DNA of 64,000 bases. Origin: RHKK01 sp964596245 (GTDB lineage: Bacteria > Patescibacteriota > Patescibacteriia > 2-12-FULL-60-25). The stretch spans positions 84,916 through 148,915 of the forward strand of contig CAZQSK010000003.1 of the NCBI GenBank assembly GCA_964596245.1. Direction: 5' to 3'. Made by a program: the position numbers and the translations under genes. How positions within the stretch are numbered: the stretch's first letter is position 1; each line of letters opens with the position of its first letter. The notes under the pieces were generated by a model. The model did no database searches. It saw nothing but the letters and a program-made list of their open reading frames with translations, and was not told the origin of the DNA. Positions 18,240 through 27,421 of the stretch are shown one piece after another.

Positions 18240-19586
18240 ATGGACGAACAGCTCTACCAGAGCCTGCCGTTTCTCAACTTCGACGTGAACGCGTTTTTAG
18301 ACGTGGCCGGAACCGATCCGTTTTCCGCCATGGTGTATTTGTTTTTGCATGGCGGCTGGATCATCTTTATTTTCGTATTCTTCTGGGCCCTCAAATACGG
18401 TTGGTTGGAAATCCGTCAGAACAAGTATCATCACTCACGTGAGTGGATTTTGCTTCGTGTCACGGTCCCAAAGGCTTCCGAATATAATCAGCAAACGCCG
18501 CGCGCCGTAGAAAATATCTGCGCGAACTTTGCGGGTGCGCATTCGCCGGCATCGTGGACGGAAACGTGGGTCGACGGCATGACGCAAATGCCGCTTTCCC
18601 TTGAGATCGCGTCCATCGGCGGGCAGGTGAGTTATTACGTTCACTCATTGCGTGGATTGCGTGATTTGGTCGAGGCGGCCATCTACGCGCAGTATCCGGA
18701 TGCCGACATTGATGAAGTGGAGGATTACACGAAGGAGATTCCGAGCCATTTCCCGAGCGATACGTGGGATTTGTGGGGAACGGAGTTCACGAATGTCGCT
18801 CCTGACCCGTATCCGCTCAAGACATATCCGGAATTTGAAGATAAAGTCTCCGGCGAGTTTAAGGATCCGATTGCCAACATGTTGGAAGTGCTTTCGCGTC
18901 TCGGTCCTGATGAGCGTGCGTGGTATCAGATCGTGATTTCGCCGACCGATCAAAAGGATTTCAAGAAGCGGGCAGAAAAAGTCATCAACAAGCTCAAGGG
19001 TATTAAGGAGGTGAAGAAGAAAACCATGGTGGATCATGCCGTTGATCTACCCATGAACGCTTTGACGACGGTCGCCAATGTCGCATTAGGCTTGCCTGGC
19101 GCAGAACCGAAGAAAGAATCCAAAGACGCGTACCCTCGCATGATGGCCTTGTCTCCGGGCGAACGCTATGTGTTGGAAGCGATTGAACGTAAAGCGAGTA
19201 AGATTGGTTTTGATTGCAAGATTCGTTTCTTGTACATCGGCAAGAAGGGAAAACTTTCGAAGCCAAAAGTCGTGAACTCATTCGTCGGCGCCATCAAGCA
19301 AACGAATACGTTCAACATGCAGGCGCTGAAGCCGGAAACCAAGCATGTCGGTATTAACGGTACGCTGTGGTGGTTCAAGGCGCAGCGTAATAACGAGCGT
19401 AAGGGGAAGTTGGTGCGTGCCTATCGCGGACGCAGTTCGCATACGGGGTTGCACTCGTTCTTCCTATGTTCCGAAGAGATTGCGACGCTATGGCATTTCC
19501 CGATTTTGATGCAGGTGAAGGCGCCGCAATTGCGCCGCACCGAGGCGAAGAAGTCGGATCCGCCGGCGAACATCCCGTTTGGCTAA
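18240..19586 (+). CDS. Membrane-anchored protein, partner of a conjugation-type ATPase (448 aa)
   Basis: The start at 18240 is chosen because an extended -10 ends just before it; an ATG at 18231 would overlap that element. The protein has one strong membrane segment near residues 30-52 (VYLFLHGGWIIFIFVFFWAL), then a soluble part of about 390 residues with acidic and basic stretches (DADIDEVEDYTKE; KKRAEKVINKLKGIKEVKKK). It ends nine bases before a VirD4/TraD-like ATPase gene. In CPR genomes such a protein commonly precedes this ATPase, so it is probably the membrane partner in a DNA- or pilus-handling complex. I know no enzymatic motif in it. Confidence 0.75.
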   Translation: MDEQLYQSLPFLNFDVNAFLDVAGTDPFSAMVYLFLHGGWIIFIFVFFWALKYGWLEIRQNKYHHSREWILLRVTVPKASEYNQQTPRAVENICANFAGAHSPASWTETWVDGMTQMPLSLEIASIGGQVSYYVHSLRGLRDLVEAAIYAQYPDADIDEVEDYTKEIPSHFPSDTWDLWGTEFTNVAPDPYPLKTYPEFEDKVSGEFKDPIANMLEVLSRLGPDERAWYQIVISPTDQKDFKKRAEKVINKLKGIKEVKKKTMVDHAVDLPMNALTTVANVALGLPGAEPKKESKDAYPRMMALSPGERYVLEAIERKASKIGFDCKIRFLYIGKKGKLSKPKVVNSFVGAIKQTNTFNMQALKPETKHVGINGTLWWFKAQRNNERKGKLVRAYRGRSSHTGLHSFFLCSEEIATLWHFPILMQVKAPQLRRTEAKKSDPPANIPFG

Positions 19587-19595
19587 AGCCGTGCT

Positions 19596-21593
19596 ATGCC
19601 CGAAGCATCTAACAGCGACATCACACTCTTTGCAGAGACCAACTTCCGTAATCAGCGGAGGCGTTTTGGCATTAAGCGTGATGATCGTCGGCGTCACATG
19701 TACATCATCGGAAAGACGGGTATGGGCAAGACGACCTTGCTCGCGAACCTGATCTTGTCTGATATCCAAAACGGTCATGGGTGCTGTTATATCGATCCGC
19801 ACGGCGATACGGCTGAAGAATTGTTGGACTTCATTCCGCCGGAGCGTATCAATGATGTCGTGTACTTCAATCCGGCTGATACGGATTTTCCGGTCGGGTT
19901 CAACATTCTGGAAACCGAATCCGACGATCAAAAACCGCTCGTCGCTTCGGGTTTGATGGGCGTCTTCAAAAAGATTTGGCCGGATGTGTGGAGCCCGCGC
20001 ATGGAGTACATCCTGATGAACTGCGTGTTGGCCCTTTTGGATTATCCTGGAGCGACCTTGCTTGGTATTAATCGTTTGTTGGTCGATAAGGATTACCGTG
20101 CGCGCGTCGTGGCGAAGATTCGTGATCCGATTGTGAAAACGTTTTGGGTGGCCGAGTTCACTTCTTGGTCAGAAAAATATGCGACAGAAGCCATTGCACC
20201 GGTGCAAAATAAGGTTGGTCAGTTTTTGTCATCATCCGTGATCCGCAACATCGTGGCTCAGGTGAAGTCTACGGTGAATTTGCGTCGCATCATGGATGAT
20301 CAGAAGATTTTGATCGTGAATCTTTCCAAGGGTCGCATCGGTGAAGACAACATGCGTTTGTTGGGAGGCATGCTGATCACGAAGATTCAGATGGCGGCCC
20401 AGGAACGTCAGAATATTCCGGAAAAAGAACGTAAAGATTTTTATCTCTTCGTCGACGAGTTCCAAAACTTTGCGAACCAGTCGTTCGCGACGATTTTGTC
20501 CGAAGCGCGTAAGTATCGTTTGAATTTGATCGTGGCGCATCAATACATTGAACAGCTCGAAGAAGAAGTGGCGGCCGCTATTTTTGGTAACGTCGGTACG
20601 TTGATCGCGATGCGTGTCGGTGCAGCGGATGCGTTGGCGATGGAAACGGAATTTGCGCCCGTGTTTTTACCTGAGGATTTGGTGAACCTTGCTAAGTTTC
20701 AAATCTACCTCAAATTGATGGTCGACGGTGTTGCCACGTCGCCATTTTCGGCCAATACACTGGGTCCGATTTCGGCAAAAACCGGCAGCACGGCGGCCGT
20801 GATTGCCCAGAGCCGCGAGCGCTATGCCGAGCCCCGAGCGATCATCGAAGAGAAGGTGTTGAAATGGGCCGGTATGGAGACTTCAGCCGCGCCAACCTCG
20901 GCGGTGGAAGGGTTGGTGGCCGAGGAGCCGGCCGCGAGTGTTGCTTCTTCGGTGCAGTATCCTGAAATTAAAACCGAAGAAGAGCTGGAGACTCAAACGC
21001 AGAAAGACGATACAAGCGAATACTTGAAGATCCGCCCAGAGCGCATGGCGGCCATTCAGTCATTTGTTTCGAGCAGCCAGGCGCAGGGCAAGTCCAAGCG
21101 TCCGGCCTACAAGCACACCTGTAGCCGCTGCGGGAAAGTGTGGGAGTTGGCGATTCAGCTTGATCCGTCGCGTCCCATGTATTGTGCCGAATGTCGTCCG
21201 CTGGTGGCCGAAGAGCGCAAAGGGCGTCAGAAGGATGTAAAGCGTTTTAAGCGATCGCCGGTAGAGGAGGATCAGGCAGGAGCCAGCAATAAGCCGCGCG
21301 TGATTCGTGATCCGAATTCGCCGCCGTTGCCACCCGCTTCAATCAAGGTGATGAAACAGGACGAACCCGAAGAAGATCTACTGACGTCCATCATGCGCGC
21401 AAAGGGCCAGCCGGTTGAGTTGCGTAAACAGGTGTTGGAAAAGCAGGCAAGCGGGGATGATGGTCAGAAAAAGCGTCGCAAGCGCGGCGGCCGCGGTCGC
21501 AATAAGGGTGGAGGCGGGGGAATGTCATCCGCTGCACCGAGCGCACCGTCCGCGCCGCGAAGCGTTGCACCGGGCCAACGTGTGACTTTTTAA
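19596..21593 (+). CDS. VirD4/TraD-like conjugation-type ATPase with C-terminal Zn ribbon (665 aa)
   Basis: A P-loop ATPase of the type IV secretion coupling-protein/HerA-like group. Walker A is GKTGMGKTT near residues 38-46, followed by YIDPHGDTAEELLDFIP, which is typical of the family; Walker B is LFVDEFQNF near 285. Residues 500-540 carry CSRCGKVW and YCAECRP, a CxxC-CxxC zinc ribbon. The tail is Lys/Arg/Gly-rich (KKRRKRGGRGRNKGGGGG) and may bind nucleic acid. No N-terminal membrane segment is present, so membrane attachment may come from the upstream protein. No relaxase or mating-pair genes are nearby, which argues for a chromosomal DNA-uptake or pilus-linked role rather than a mobile element. 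The function is inferred. Confidence 0.85.
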   Translation: MPEASNSDITLFAETNFRNQRRRFGIKRDDRRRHMYIIGKTGMGKTTLLANLILSDIQNGHGCCYIDPHGDTAEELLDFIPPERINDVVYFNPADTDFPVGFNILETESDDQKPLVASGLMGVFKKIWPDVWSPRMEYILMNCVLALLDYPGATLLGINRLLVDKDYRARVVAKIRDPIVKTFWVAEFTSWSEKYATEAIAPVQNKVGQFLSSSVIRNIVAQVKSTVNLRRIMDDQKILIVNLSKGRIGEDNMRLLGGMLITKIQMAAQERQNIPEKERKDFYLFVDEFQNFANQSFATILSEARKYRLNLIVAHQYIEQLEEEVAAAIFGNVGTLIAMRVGAADALAMETEFAPVFLPEDLVNLAKFQIYLKLMVDGVATSPFSANTLGPISAKTGSTAAVIAQSRERYAEPRAIIEEKVLKWAGMETSAAPTSAVEGLVAEEPAASVASSVQYPEIKTEEELETQTQKDDTSEYLKIRPERMAAIQSFVSSSQAQGKSKRPAYKHTCSRCGKVWELAIQLDPSRPMYCAECRPLVAEERKGRQKDVKRFKRSPVEEDQAGASNKPRVIRDPNSPPLPPASIKVMKQDEPEEDLLTSIMRAKGQPVELRKQVLEKQASGDDGQKKRRKRGGRGRNKGGGGGMSSAAPSAPSAPRSVAPGQRVTF

Positions 21594-21596
21594 GGC

Positions 21597-22403
21597 ATGC
21601 TGATCGACCTGATACGCGGATTGGTTTTGGGGGCCGTACAGGGTTTGACGGAGTTTTTCCCCGTTTCATCCAGCGGCCATTTGATTCTTGTTCCCGTGCT
21701 TTTCAAATGGCCGGATCAGGGTTTGGCTTTTGATACAGTGATTCATCTCGGCACATTATTGGCTTTGCTATGGTTCTTCCGTTTGGAGTTATGGTCTTTG
21801 GCGAAGCGCTGCGTGAGCGGTTCTGCTGCCACTCGAAAAGCCGCGTGGTTGTTCGTGGCCAAGGTGGGAATCGCAACGTTACCGGCTCTCATTCTTGCGT
21901 TTTTGTTTGGTGACATGGTTGAAACGACATTCCGTCATGCCTGGCTCGTGGCTGTGAACCTGGTTGTTTGGGGTATGGTCTTGTTTTGGGCGGATCGCGC
22001 GGCCGGATCTCGCCCCGATAGCGAGGTAGAGAAGGTAAGTTGGAAGCAGGCTTTGGCTGTTGGCTTGGCCCAGCCCCTGGCCCTGATTCCCGGAACAAGC
22101 CGTTCAGGAATCACTATTTCGGCGGGATTGTTTTCCGGTTTATCCCGTCAGGCGGCGGCCCGTTTCTCGTTTTTCCTCAGTATTCCGGTGACGGCAGCCG
22201 CCGGGGCCCATGGCTTGCTTGAAGTAATGAAACATGGTGCGGGTCCAGATGGTATATTACCTTTAGTTGCAGGATTCCTGGCCGCTTTAGGCTTCGGACT
22301 CTTCGCCATTCGCTTCCTTTTGTCTTATGTCGCCAAACGACGATATGACGGGTTCGTCGCGTATCGCCTCGCGCTCGCGCTTCTGGTTCTTGCCCTTGCT
22401 TAG
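21597..22403 (+). CDS. uppP: Undecaprenyl-diphosphatase UppP/BacA (268 aa)
   Basis: This membrane enzyme hydrolyses undecaprenyl diphosphate to the monophosphate, recycling the lipid carrier for peptidoglycan and polysaccharide synthesis; over-expression gives bacitracin resistance in other bacteria. Both signatures are clear: GLTEFFPVSSSGHL near 17-30 and IPGTSRSGITIS near 163-175. About eight hydrophobic segments and a length of 268 fit the family. It starts three bases after the ATPase stop and its 3' end overlaps the L,D-transpeptidase gene, so it belongs to a wall-synthesis row. Confidence 0.95.
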   Translation: MLIDLIRGLVLGAVQGLTEFFPVSSSGHLILVPVLFKWPDQGLAFDTVIHLGTLLALLWFFRLELWSLAKRCVSGSAATRKAAWLFVAKVGIATLPALILAFLFGDMVETTFRHAWLVAVNLVVWGMVLFWADRAAGSRPDSEVEKVSWKQALAVGLAQPLALIPGTSRSGITISAGLFSGLSRQAAARFSFFLSIPVTAAAGAHGLLEVMKHGAGPDGILPLVAGFLAALGFGLFAIRFLLSYVAKRRYDGFVAYRLALALLVLALA

Positions 22404-22980
22404 CGCAGGACTGTTTTGCCTTCCGCTCGCGAGTTCTGCGGCGACGCCTACGTCCACTGCCACGTTGGATAGTGACGGGGACGGTCTATATGATGTCTTT
22501 GAAGCTCAGTTGGGTACAAATGCGTTCTCCAAAGATACCGACGGTGACAGTTTTGAGGATAAGCACGAGTTGATGACTGGCTGGGTTCCGACTTCTTCGG
22601 CTCCTATTCGCATGCATAAGTCGGTGCGCATCAACATCAAGACGCAAAAGCTTGAAATGAAGGTGGATGGTATCACGATCAGGTCATTCCCGGTTTCGAC
22701 TGGTTTGCCGAGGACACCAACTCCCAAAGGAACATTTTCCGTTCTTAATAAGCATCCGCGTGCCTGGTCACGCTCGGCAAGTTTGTGGATGCCATATTGG
22801 ATGGCGTTCACCGGTCGGGGCCATGGCATCCATGAATTACCCGAATGGCCGGGTGGACGAAAAGAAGGACAGAATCATTTGGGGCGACCCGCATCCCATG
22901 GTTGCGTACGGTTGGGGATTGGGGCGGCGAAGGAGCTTTATGAGTGGTCGCCGATCGGCATGAAGATACTCATTGATTAG
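22345..22980 (+). CDS. Secreted L,D-transpeptidase (YkuD) with N-terminal Ca-loop (211 aa)
   Basis: L,D-transpeptidases cross-link peptidoglycan through 3-3 bonds or attach proteins. The YkuD catalytic motif is intact (RPASHGCVRLG near 185), with the His of GHGIHELP upstream. After the signal peptide (cleavage near SSAA), two Asp-rich loops, DSDGDGLYD and DTDGDSFED, form an EF-hand/thrombospondin type 3-like calcium unit. I chose the ATG at 22345 because it gives a clean basic n-region; an ATG at 22327 would add SPNDDM-type acidic residues. It overlaps uppP by about 59 bases. A D,D-carboxypeptidase gene follows directly, and that enzyme makes the tetrapeptide substrate this one needs. Confidence 0.88.
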   Translation: MTGSSRIASRSRFWFLPLLSAGLFCLPLASSAATPTSTATLDSDGDGLYDVFEAQLGTNAFSKDTDGDSFEDKHELMTGWVPTSSAPIRMHKSVRINIKTQKLEMKVDGITIRSFPVSTGLPRTPTPKGTFSVLNKHPRAWSRSASLWMPYWMAFTGRGHGIHELPEWPGGRKEGQNHLGRPASHGCVRLGIGAAKELYEWSPIGMKILID

Positions 22981-22981
22981 T

Positions 22982-24073
22982 ATGCGGATTCGTGCTTGGA
23001 TGGGGGCCTGCGCCCTGTTCCTGTTCGCCTTGCCGGCTTCGGCGGCGACGAGCACGGAAGCGTATGTACCGACCGAAAACGAATTTGCCGCAGCCATTGT
23101 CACTCGCGCCGATGGAAAGGTTTTGTATGAGTTCAAGGCGGATAAAAGCCATACCGTGGCGAGCATCACCAAGCTTCTCCAGGCGTTGACAATGTTAGAC
23201 AAGAAGTGGAATTGGAATACGACCGTAACCATGTCCAAGGCCGATGAAGTCGGCGGAGGACGTTTGCGCGTGGCGGTGGGTTCCAAAATCCGCTTGTCGG
23301 ATTTGTGGCAGTCATCCATCGGCTCAAGCGCGAACAACGCCGCGACGGCCATGGCGCGTATTGGCGGGCCCGGGGTCTCCACCTTCGTCAAAAAGATGAA
23401 TACGAAGGCTAAGTCGCTCGGCGCCGGGTCCTCTGTCTTCTATGACCCTTCCGGGATGGACGCGCGTAACAAAACCACGGCTCGCGACTTGGTAAAGATC
23501 GTGCGTGCCGCCTTTCGTGAAGAGCTGATCGTTCAGGCATCACAACGCGGACCATATACATTTGCTTTGGTGAATACCGGTACGGCTCATTCGATTAAAA
23601 ATACGAACGCGCCATTGCTCGAAGACCCCAATATCTGGTTGGTAGGCGGGAAAACCGGTTACCTTCCTGAATCGATGTACAACTACGGCACAACCATTCG
23701 TCCCATGAACGCGGAGGGTAAGTCGGATCCTAAAAAGGAGTTGTCTATCGTGATTCTCGGTGCGCAAAGCCAGGCTTCAACGTTTGATTCCGTTCGCCGT
23801 CTCGCGAATTGGGCTTGGGCGCAACCGGAGCTTTTCAAAGGCTCGATGTATCAACCACCAACACGGCCGTTGTCCTACGGATTGAATGGAGATGATGTGC
23901 GTTGGCTGCAGGAGAATCTCAAAATCGATACAGTGAATGGGAACTTTGGACCCAAGACGCTGGCAGCCGTAAAGGCCTTCCAGCAAACGCATAAGATCGC
24001 AAAGCCGGGTGACCGTGCCTTCGGCATTGTTGGACCCGCAACTCGCGCCAAGCTCATCGAGCTTGCGCCATAA
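22982..24073 (+). CDS. D-alanyl-D-alanine carboxypeptidase (S11) with peptidoglycan-binding domain (363 aa)
   Basis: It removes the terminal D-Ala from peptidoglycan stem peptides. All three penicillin-binding motifs are present: SITK (SxxK) near residue 60, SAN (SxN) near 113, and KTG near 222. The N terminus is a signal peptide (LFLFALPASAA). Residues about 300-360 are a PG_binding_1 repeat (DDVRWLQENL, FGPKTLAAVKAFQQ). The ATG at 22982 lies one base after the upstream stop, and a TTG nine bases earlier is a less likely start. It is placed directly after an L,D-transpeptidase and is probably co-regulated with it. Confidence 0.92.
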   Translation: MRIRAWMGACALFLFALPASAATSTEAYVPTENEFAAAIVTRADGKVLYEFKADKSHTVASITKLLQALTMLDKKWNWNTTVTMSKADEVGGGRLRVAVGSKIRLSDLWQSSIGSSANNAATAMARIGGPGVSTFVKKMNTKAKSLGAGSSVFYDPSGMDARNKTTARDLVKIVRAAFREELIVQASQRGPYTFALVNTGTAHSIKNTNAPLLEDPNIWLVGGKTGYLPESMYNYGTTIRPMNAEGKSDPKKELSIVILGAQSQASTFDSVRRLANWAWAQPELFKGSMYQPPTRPLSYGLNGDDVRWLQENLKIDTVNGNFGPKTLAAVKAFQQTHKIAKPGDRAFGIVGPATRAKLIELAP

Positions 24074-24075
24074 CT

Positions 24076-25149
24076 ATGGATATTGAACGACTAAAATCAG
24101 TCCTCGCCGAACGCGGTGAGCCGGCGTATCGCTTTGCCCAAGCAAAGCGGGCCTTTTTTGTTGAGCTTGCACCTTCGTGGGAGGGGGTGACCGTTTTTCC
24201 GAAAGCGCTGCGTGAAGCGATTGCCGCCGAGGTTCCGTGGAACTCGATGAAGGAGATCCGTACGCAAGTCGCGACTCAGGGCGAGACCGTGAAAGCGCTG
24301 CTTGAATGTTCGGACGGTGCCAAGATTGAGACCGTTCTCATGCGCCACGAAGACGGCCGCAATACGGTTTGTGTTTCATCTCAAGTCGGTTGTGCCATGG
24401 CTTGTGCCTTTTGCGCCACCGGTACCATGGGTTTGAAGCGTAATCTCTCGACTGCGGAAATCGTCGAGCAGGTGATCCACTTCGCGCGTTGGTTGAAGCC
24501 GCAGAATGAACGCGTCACGAATGTGGTTCTGATGGGGATGGGCGAGCCGTTCCACAATTACGACAATGTGATGGCTGCGCTTCGCATTTTGAATGATCAT
24601 GACGGCTTCAATTTGGGCGCACGTCACATGTCGATCTCAACGTGCGGTATTGTGCCGGGCATTCTCAAGCTCGCTGATGAAAATTTCCAGGTAAACCTCG
24701 CAATCTCGCTTCACGCTGGAACTGACGAAGTTCGTAACAAGTTCATGCCGGTGAATAAGCCATATCCGCTTGCCAAGTTGATGGCTGCCGTTAAGACCTA
24801 CATGGAAAAGACCAATCGCCAGGTCATGTTTGAATATCTGTTGTTGAAGGGTGTGAATGATAGCGAGTCGGATGCGCAAGCGGTCGCTAAATTGCTTGGG
24901 CCTGATTATCGTCTCGTGCATGTGAACGTTATCAAATACCATCCGACCGAAGCCTTTGACGCTACCGGAAAGCCGGAACGCATCGGATTTGTCCGCATGC
25001 TTCATGATTTGGGCGTGCCAGCGACGCATCGTGTGACCTTCGGTGAAGACATTGATGCGGCGTGTGGTCAGCTTGCGGTGCAGGAGGAGAAGGGCGAGGT
25101 GAAACAGGGTCTTGAGGCGGTACGGATAAAGCGTGCTCAGAAAGTCTAG
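24076..25149 (+). CDS. rlmN: 23S rRNA/tRNA adenine C2-methyltransferase RlmN (357 aa)
   Basis: A radical-SAM enzyme that methylates A2503 of 23S rRNA and A37 of some tRNAs. The cluster-binding motif CAMACAFCATG has the CxxxCxxC spacing near residues 110-120. GEPFHNYDNV and SISTCGIVPGI are family signatures, and the C-terminal Cys (DAACGQL) fits the methylated catalytic Cys. Length is normal. It begins two bases after the carboxypeptidase stop, so it is co-transcribed with wall genes without an obvious functional link. Confidence 0.95.
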   Translation: MDIERLKSVLAERGEPAYRFAQAKRAFFVELAPSWEGVTVFPKALREAIAAEVPWNSMKEIRTQVATQGETVKALLECSDGAKIETVLMRHEDGRNTVCVSSQVGCAMACAFCATGTMGLKRNLSTAEIVEQVIHFARWLKPQNERVTNVVLMGMGEPFHNYDNVMAALRILNDHDGFNLGARHMSISTCGIVPGILKLADENFQVNLAISLHAGTDEVRNKFMPVNKPYPLAKLMAAVKTYMEKTNRQVMFEYLLLKGVNDSESDAQAVAKLLGPDYRLVHVNVIKYHPTEAFDATGKPERIGFVRMLHDLGVPATHRVTFGEDIDAACGQLAVQEEKGEVKQGLEAVRIKRAQKV

Positions 25150-25200
25150 CGCCAGCTCGAGGTCGCCCCCTGGACAAGTGGCTTCCATTTGTTCTGAGCA
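25134..25200. repeat. Inverted repeat around the 3' end of rlmN
   Basis: tgctcagaa at 25134-25142 and ttctgagca at 25192-25200 are perfect 9-bp arms about 50 bases apart. No T-run follows, so it is not a standard terminator. Confidence 0.35.
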
Positions 25201-25218
25201 TTGGCTAATCTCCTGTGC

Positions 25219-27411
25219 ATGCAATTTTTTCTTTCGGGCAAGACGGCTCGTTTTGCTCTCACGGCCCTGATGGCAACCGCGTTCCTTGGCAATGCGCTCC
25301 CTGGTTTAGCCGCTCCCATTCCTGACAATCGTCTGCGTATCGAGATGGATAGTTTTCTTTTGTCCGGCGCATACTCGGTTCAAGCCGGTCAGCCGACGGG
25401 CGCAGGTTCGCTCCGTAACGGTAACGTGGGGGACTACCCGGAGGGCGCGTGTTTGCCTGTCTTGATTCAAGTCACGAATCGGGATGCTGACGCGGGCGAT
25501 ACGTCACTCAACATCAGGTATGATCACTTCAATTCAAATTTTGGAATCACACACTTTAATCCGCTGACCACCGCACTTGGGGATCCGGAAGGGGATGCGG
25601 ACGATCTTAACGACTTCACATTCCCTGCTTCGAGTTTTAATGATGTAGCTTCTTTTCCGACGGCCAGCGCCGGATTCGTAACGACGACCATCACGGGTCC
25701 TTTTGCCGGTGACACCGGAACAGATCCGATCGGTTTGAACGATGCAACTCGCCATTACACGGTTGATCTATTCAATATCCCGGCTGATGAAACGGTGCAG
25801 GTTCTTTTTTGTGCGCAGCTACATCAGGACGCGAGCGAATATGGCAACGGTTCTTCGATGAGCGTTCGTACCGGTGACGGTGGCGCCGAGAATATCGCAG
25901 TGCACGCCAACCAGTTATTGGTGCTCCCGAGCATCACGATCACGAAGACGGTTGTTGGTGGCACGTCTTTGCCGAGCGATTGGTCCTTTACGGTAAGCCC
26001 CTCTATTAATGGCCAGTCTATTTTCAGCATTCTAGCCGGCCAAAGCTCGGTTTTGATCAACAACGTTGCGCCGGATGGAACATATACGATTACAGAAAAT
26101 CCGGGACCCGCTCAGTATTCACTGACTTCGGTTAGCGGTACGAACTGTGGTCTATTCAGCGGATCGGCGAGTGCGACCGTGGCAGCTGCAGATGCGCCAA
26201 TGAACGCGACATGTGAATTCGTGAACACATTCAACCCTCCTTTTGTCGCAACAACGGGAACGCTCCTGGTGATCAAGAACGTCATTAACGATAACTCTGG
26301 AACAAGTGTTGCGAGCGATTTCACGCTCAACGCAACCGGTACTAACCCTTCGCTTACCAGTTTCGCTGGAAATGCGAGCGGCACGCTTCTCGTGCTCGAT
26401 GCCGGATCATATGCCATCACGGAAACCACAGCTTCAGGCTATGCCGCGTCATTTAGTGCGGATTGCGTGGGCGTGATGGTCGCTGGTGAAACGCGTACAT
26501 GTACCGTGACGAATGATGACGAGAACGTCATCATCAACCCTCCTTTTGTCGCAGCAACGGGAACGCTCCTGGTGATCAAGAACGTCATTAACGATAACTC
26601 TGGAACAAGTGTTGCGAGCGATTTCACGCTCAACGCAACCGGTACTAACCCTTCGCTTACCAGTTTCGCTGGAAATGCGAGCGGCACGCTTCTCGTGCTC
26701 GATGCCGGATCATATGCCATCACGGAAACCACAGCTTCAGGCTATGCCGCGTCATTTAGTGCGGATTGCGTGGGCGTGATGGTCGCTGGTGAAGCGCGTA
26801 CATGTACCGTGACGAATGATGACGATGCATTTGTGATGTTCACACTCGTTCTGACAAAGAGTGGTGATGGAACTGGGAGTGTTGCCAATGACATCTCATT
26901 TGGAACATCCGAAGGTCCGTGGTGCGATGCGTCTTGCCAGGGGAATCAAGCTCGTTATGCGTCGGGAACGGTTGTCACCCTGACGGCCACGCCTTCGCAG
27001 GGTTCGACGTTTAATGGAAGCTGGTCTGGAGCTTGCACGGGAACCGGACTCTGCGTGATCACCATGAGCGCCAACATGGCTGTTGATGCCCACTTCGCGC
27101 TTCTACCAACGCCGTGTGTCTCCAACTGCGGTGGAGGCGGCGGAGGAGGTGGGGGCGGAGGTGGAGGCGGCGGAGGAGGTGGGGGCGGAATAGTGGGTGG
27201 TAGCGGTCCTTTGACGCCCCTTGTTCCTCCGAGCGGAGCTCCGGTTCCGACCGTCCTAGGCATCACGACGACTGATCCGGAGCCGGCCCCTGAACCTCGA
27301 GTGCTTGGAGCCGTGACGGTCACTGAGTTGCCGGTTACAGGTCTTCCTGCTCATGCTGTTGCTCTATTAGTCACGCCAATCTTCTGGATTATCAAGCGTC
27401 GAAACGGTTAA
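25219..27411 (+). CDS. LPVTG-anchored surface protein with prealbumin-like repeats (730 aa)
   Basis: The ATG at 25219 begins a signal peptide cleaved near LAAP; a TTG at 25201 would only lengthen the n-region. Residues about 240-335 (ITKTVVGG, YTITENPG) and two nearly identical modules (about 340-435 and 440-535) are SpaA/prealbumin-like beta domains as in pilin and adhesin stalks. Next comes a divergent InlB B-repeat-type unit with GDGTGSV, then a pure Gly run of about 20 residues. The C terminus is a cell-wall sorting signal: LPVTG, a hydrophobic stretch, and the KRRNG tail. A sortase homologue follows, making this its likely substrate. The two modules differ by two bases in 292, which points to a recent duplication. 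Confidence 0.88.
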   Translation: MQFFLSGKTARFALTALMATAFLGNALPGLAAPIPDNRLRIEMDSFLLSGAYSVQAGQPTGAGSLRNGNVGDYPEGACLPVLIQVTNRDADAGDTSLNIRYDHFNSNFGITHFNPLTTALGDPEGDADDLNDFTFPASSFNDVASFPTASAGFVTTTITGPFAGDTGTDPIGLNDATRHYTVDLFNIPADETVQVLFCAQLHQDASEYGNGSSMSVRTGDGGAENIAVHANQLLVLPSITITKTVVGGTSLPSDWSFTVSPSINGQSIFSILAGQSSVLINNVAPDGTYTITENPGPAQYSLTSVSGTNCGLFSGSASATVAAADAPMNATCEFVNTFNPPFVATTGTLLVIKNVINDNSGTSVASDFTLNATGTNPSLTSFAGNASGTLLVLDAGSYAITETTASGYAASFSADCVGVMVAGETRTCTVTNDDENVIINPPFVAATGTLLVIKNVINDNSGTSVASDFTLNATGTNPSLTSFAGNASGTLLVLDAGSYAITETTASGYAASFSADCVGVMVAGEARTCTVTNDDDAFVMFTLVLTKSGDGTGSVANDISFGTSEGPWCDASCQGNQARYASGTVVTLTATPSQGSTFNGSWSGACTGTGLCVITMSANMAVDAHFALLPTPCVSNCGGGGGGGGGGGGGGGGGGGGIVGGSGPLTPLVPPSGAPVPTVLGITTTDPEPAPEPRVLGAVTVTELPVTGLPAHAVALLVTPIFWIIKRRNG
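26231..26522 (+). repeat. Copy 1 of a 303-bp-period tandem duplication
   Basis: Copy 1 encodes one prealbumin-like module of the LPVTG protein. By eye it differs at two bases from copy 2, which begins exactly 303 bases later, preserving frame. Confidence 0.9.
26534..26825 (+). repeat. Copy 2 of a 303-bp-period tandem duplication
   Basis: Copy 2 shows an a-to-g change near the start (Thr to Ala) and another near the end (Thr to Ala) relative to copy 1. Confidence 0.9.
27130..27189 (+). repeat. Two exact 30-bp direct repeats encoding poly-Gly
   Basis: Two identical 30-base units, each starting ggtggaggcgg, encode ten Gly each in the LPVTG protein, just before its Pro-rich wall-spanning region. 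A flexible linker prone to slippage. Confidence 0.9.
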
Positions 27412-27421
27412 TACGAATACT

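Noticed and set aside
26231..26825. The repeat as a CRISPR array
   Set aside because: Only two long in-frame copies with no spacers of constant size; they encode protein modules.
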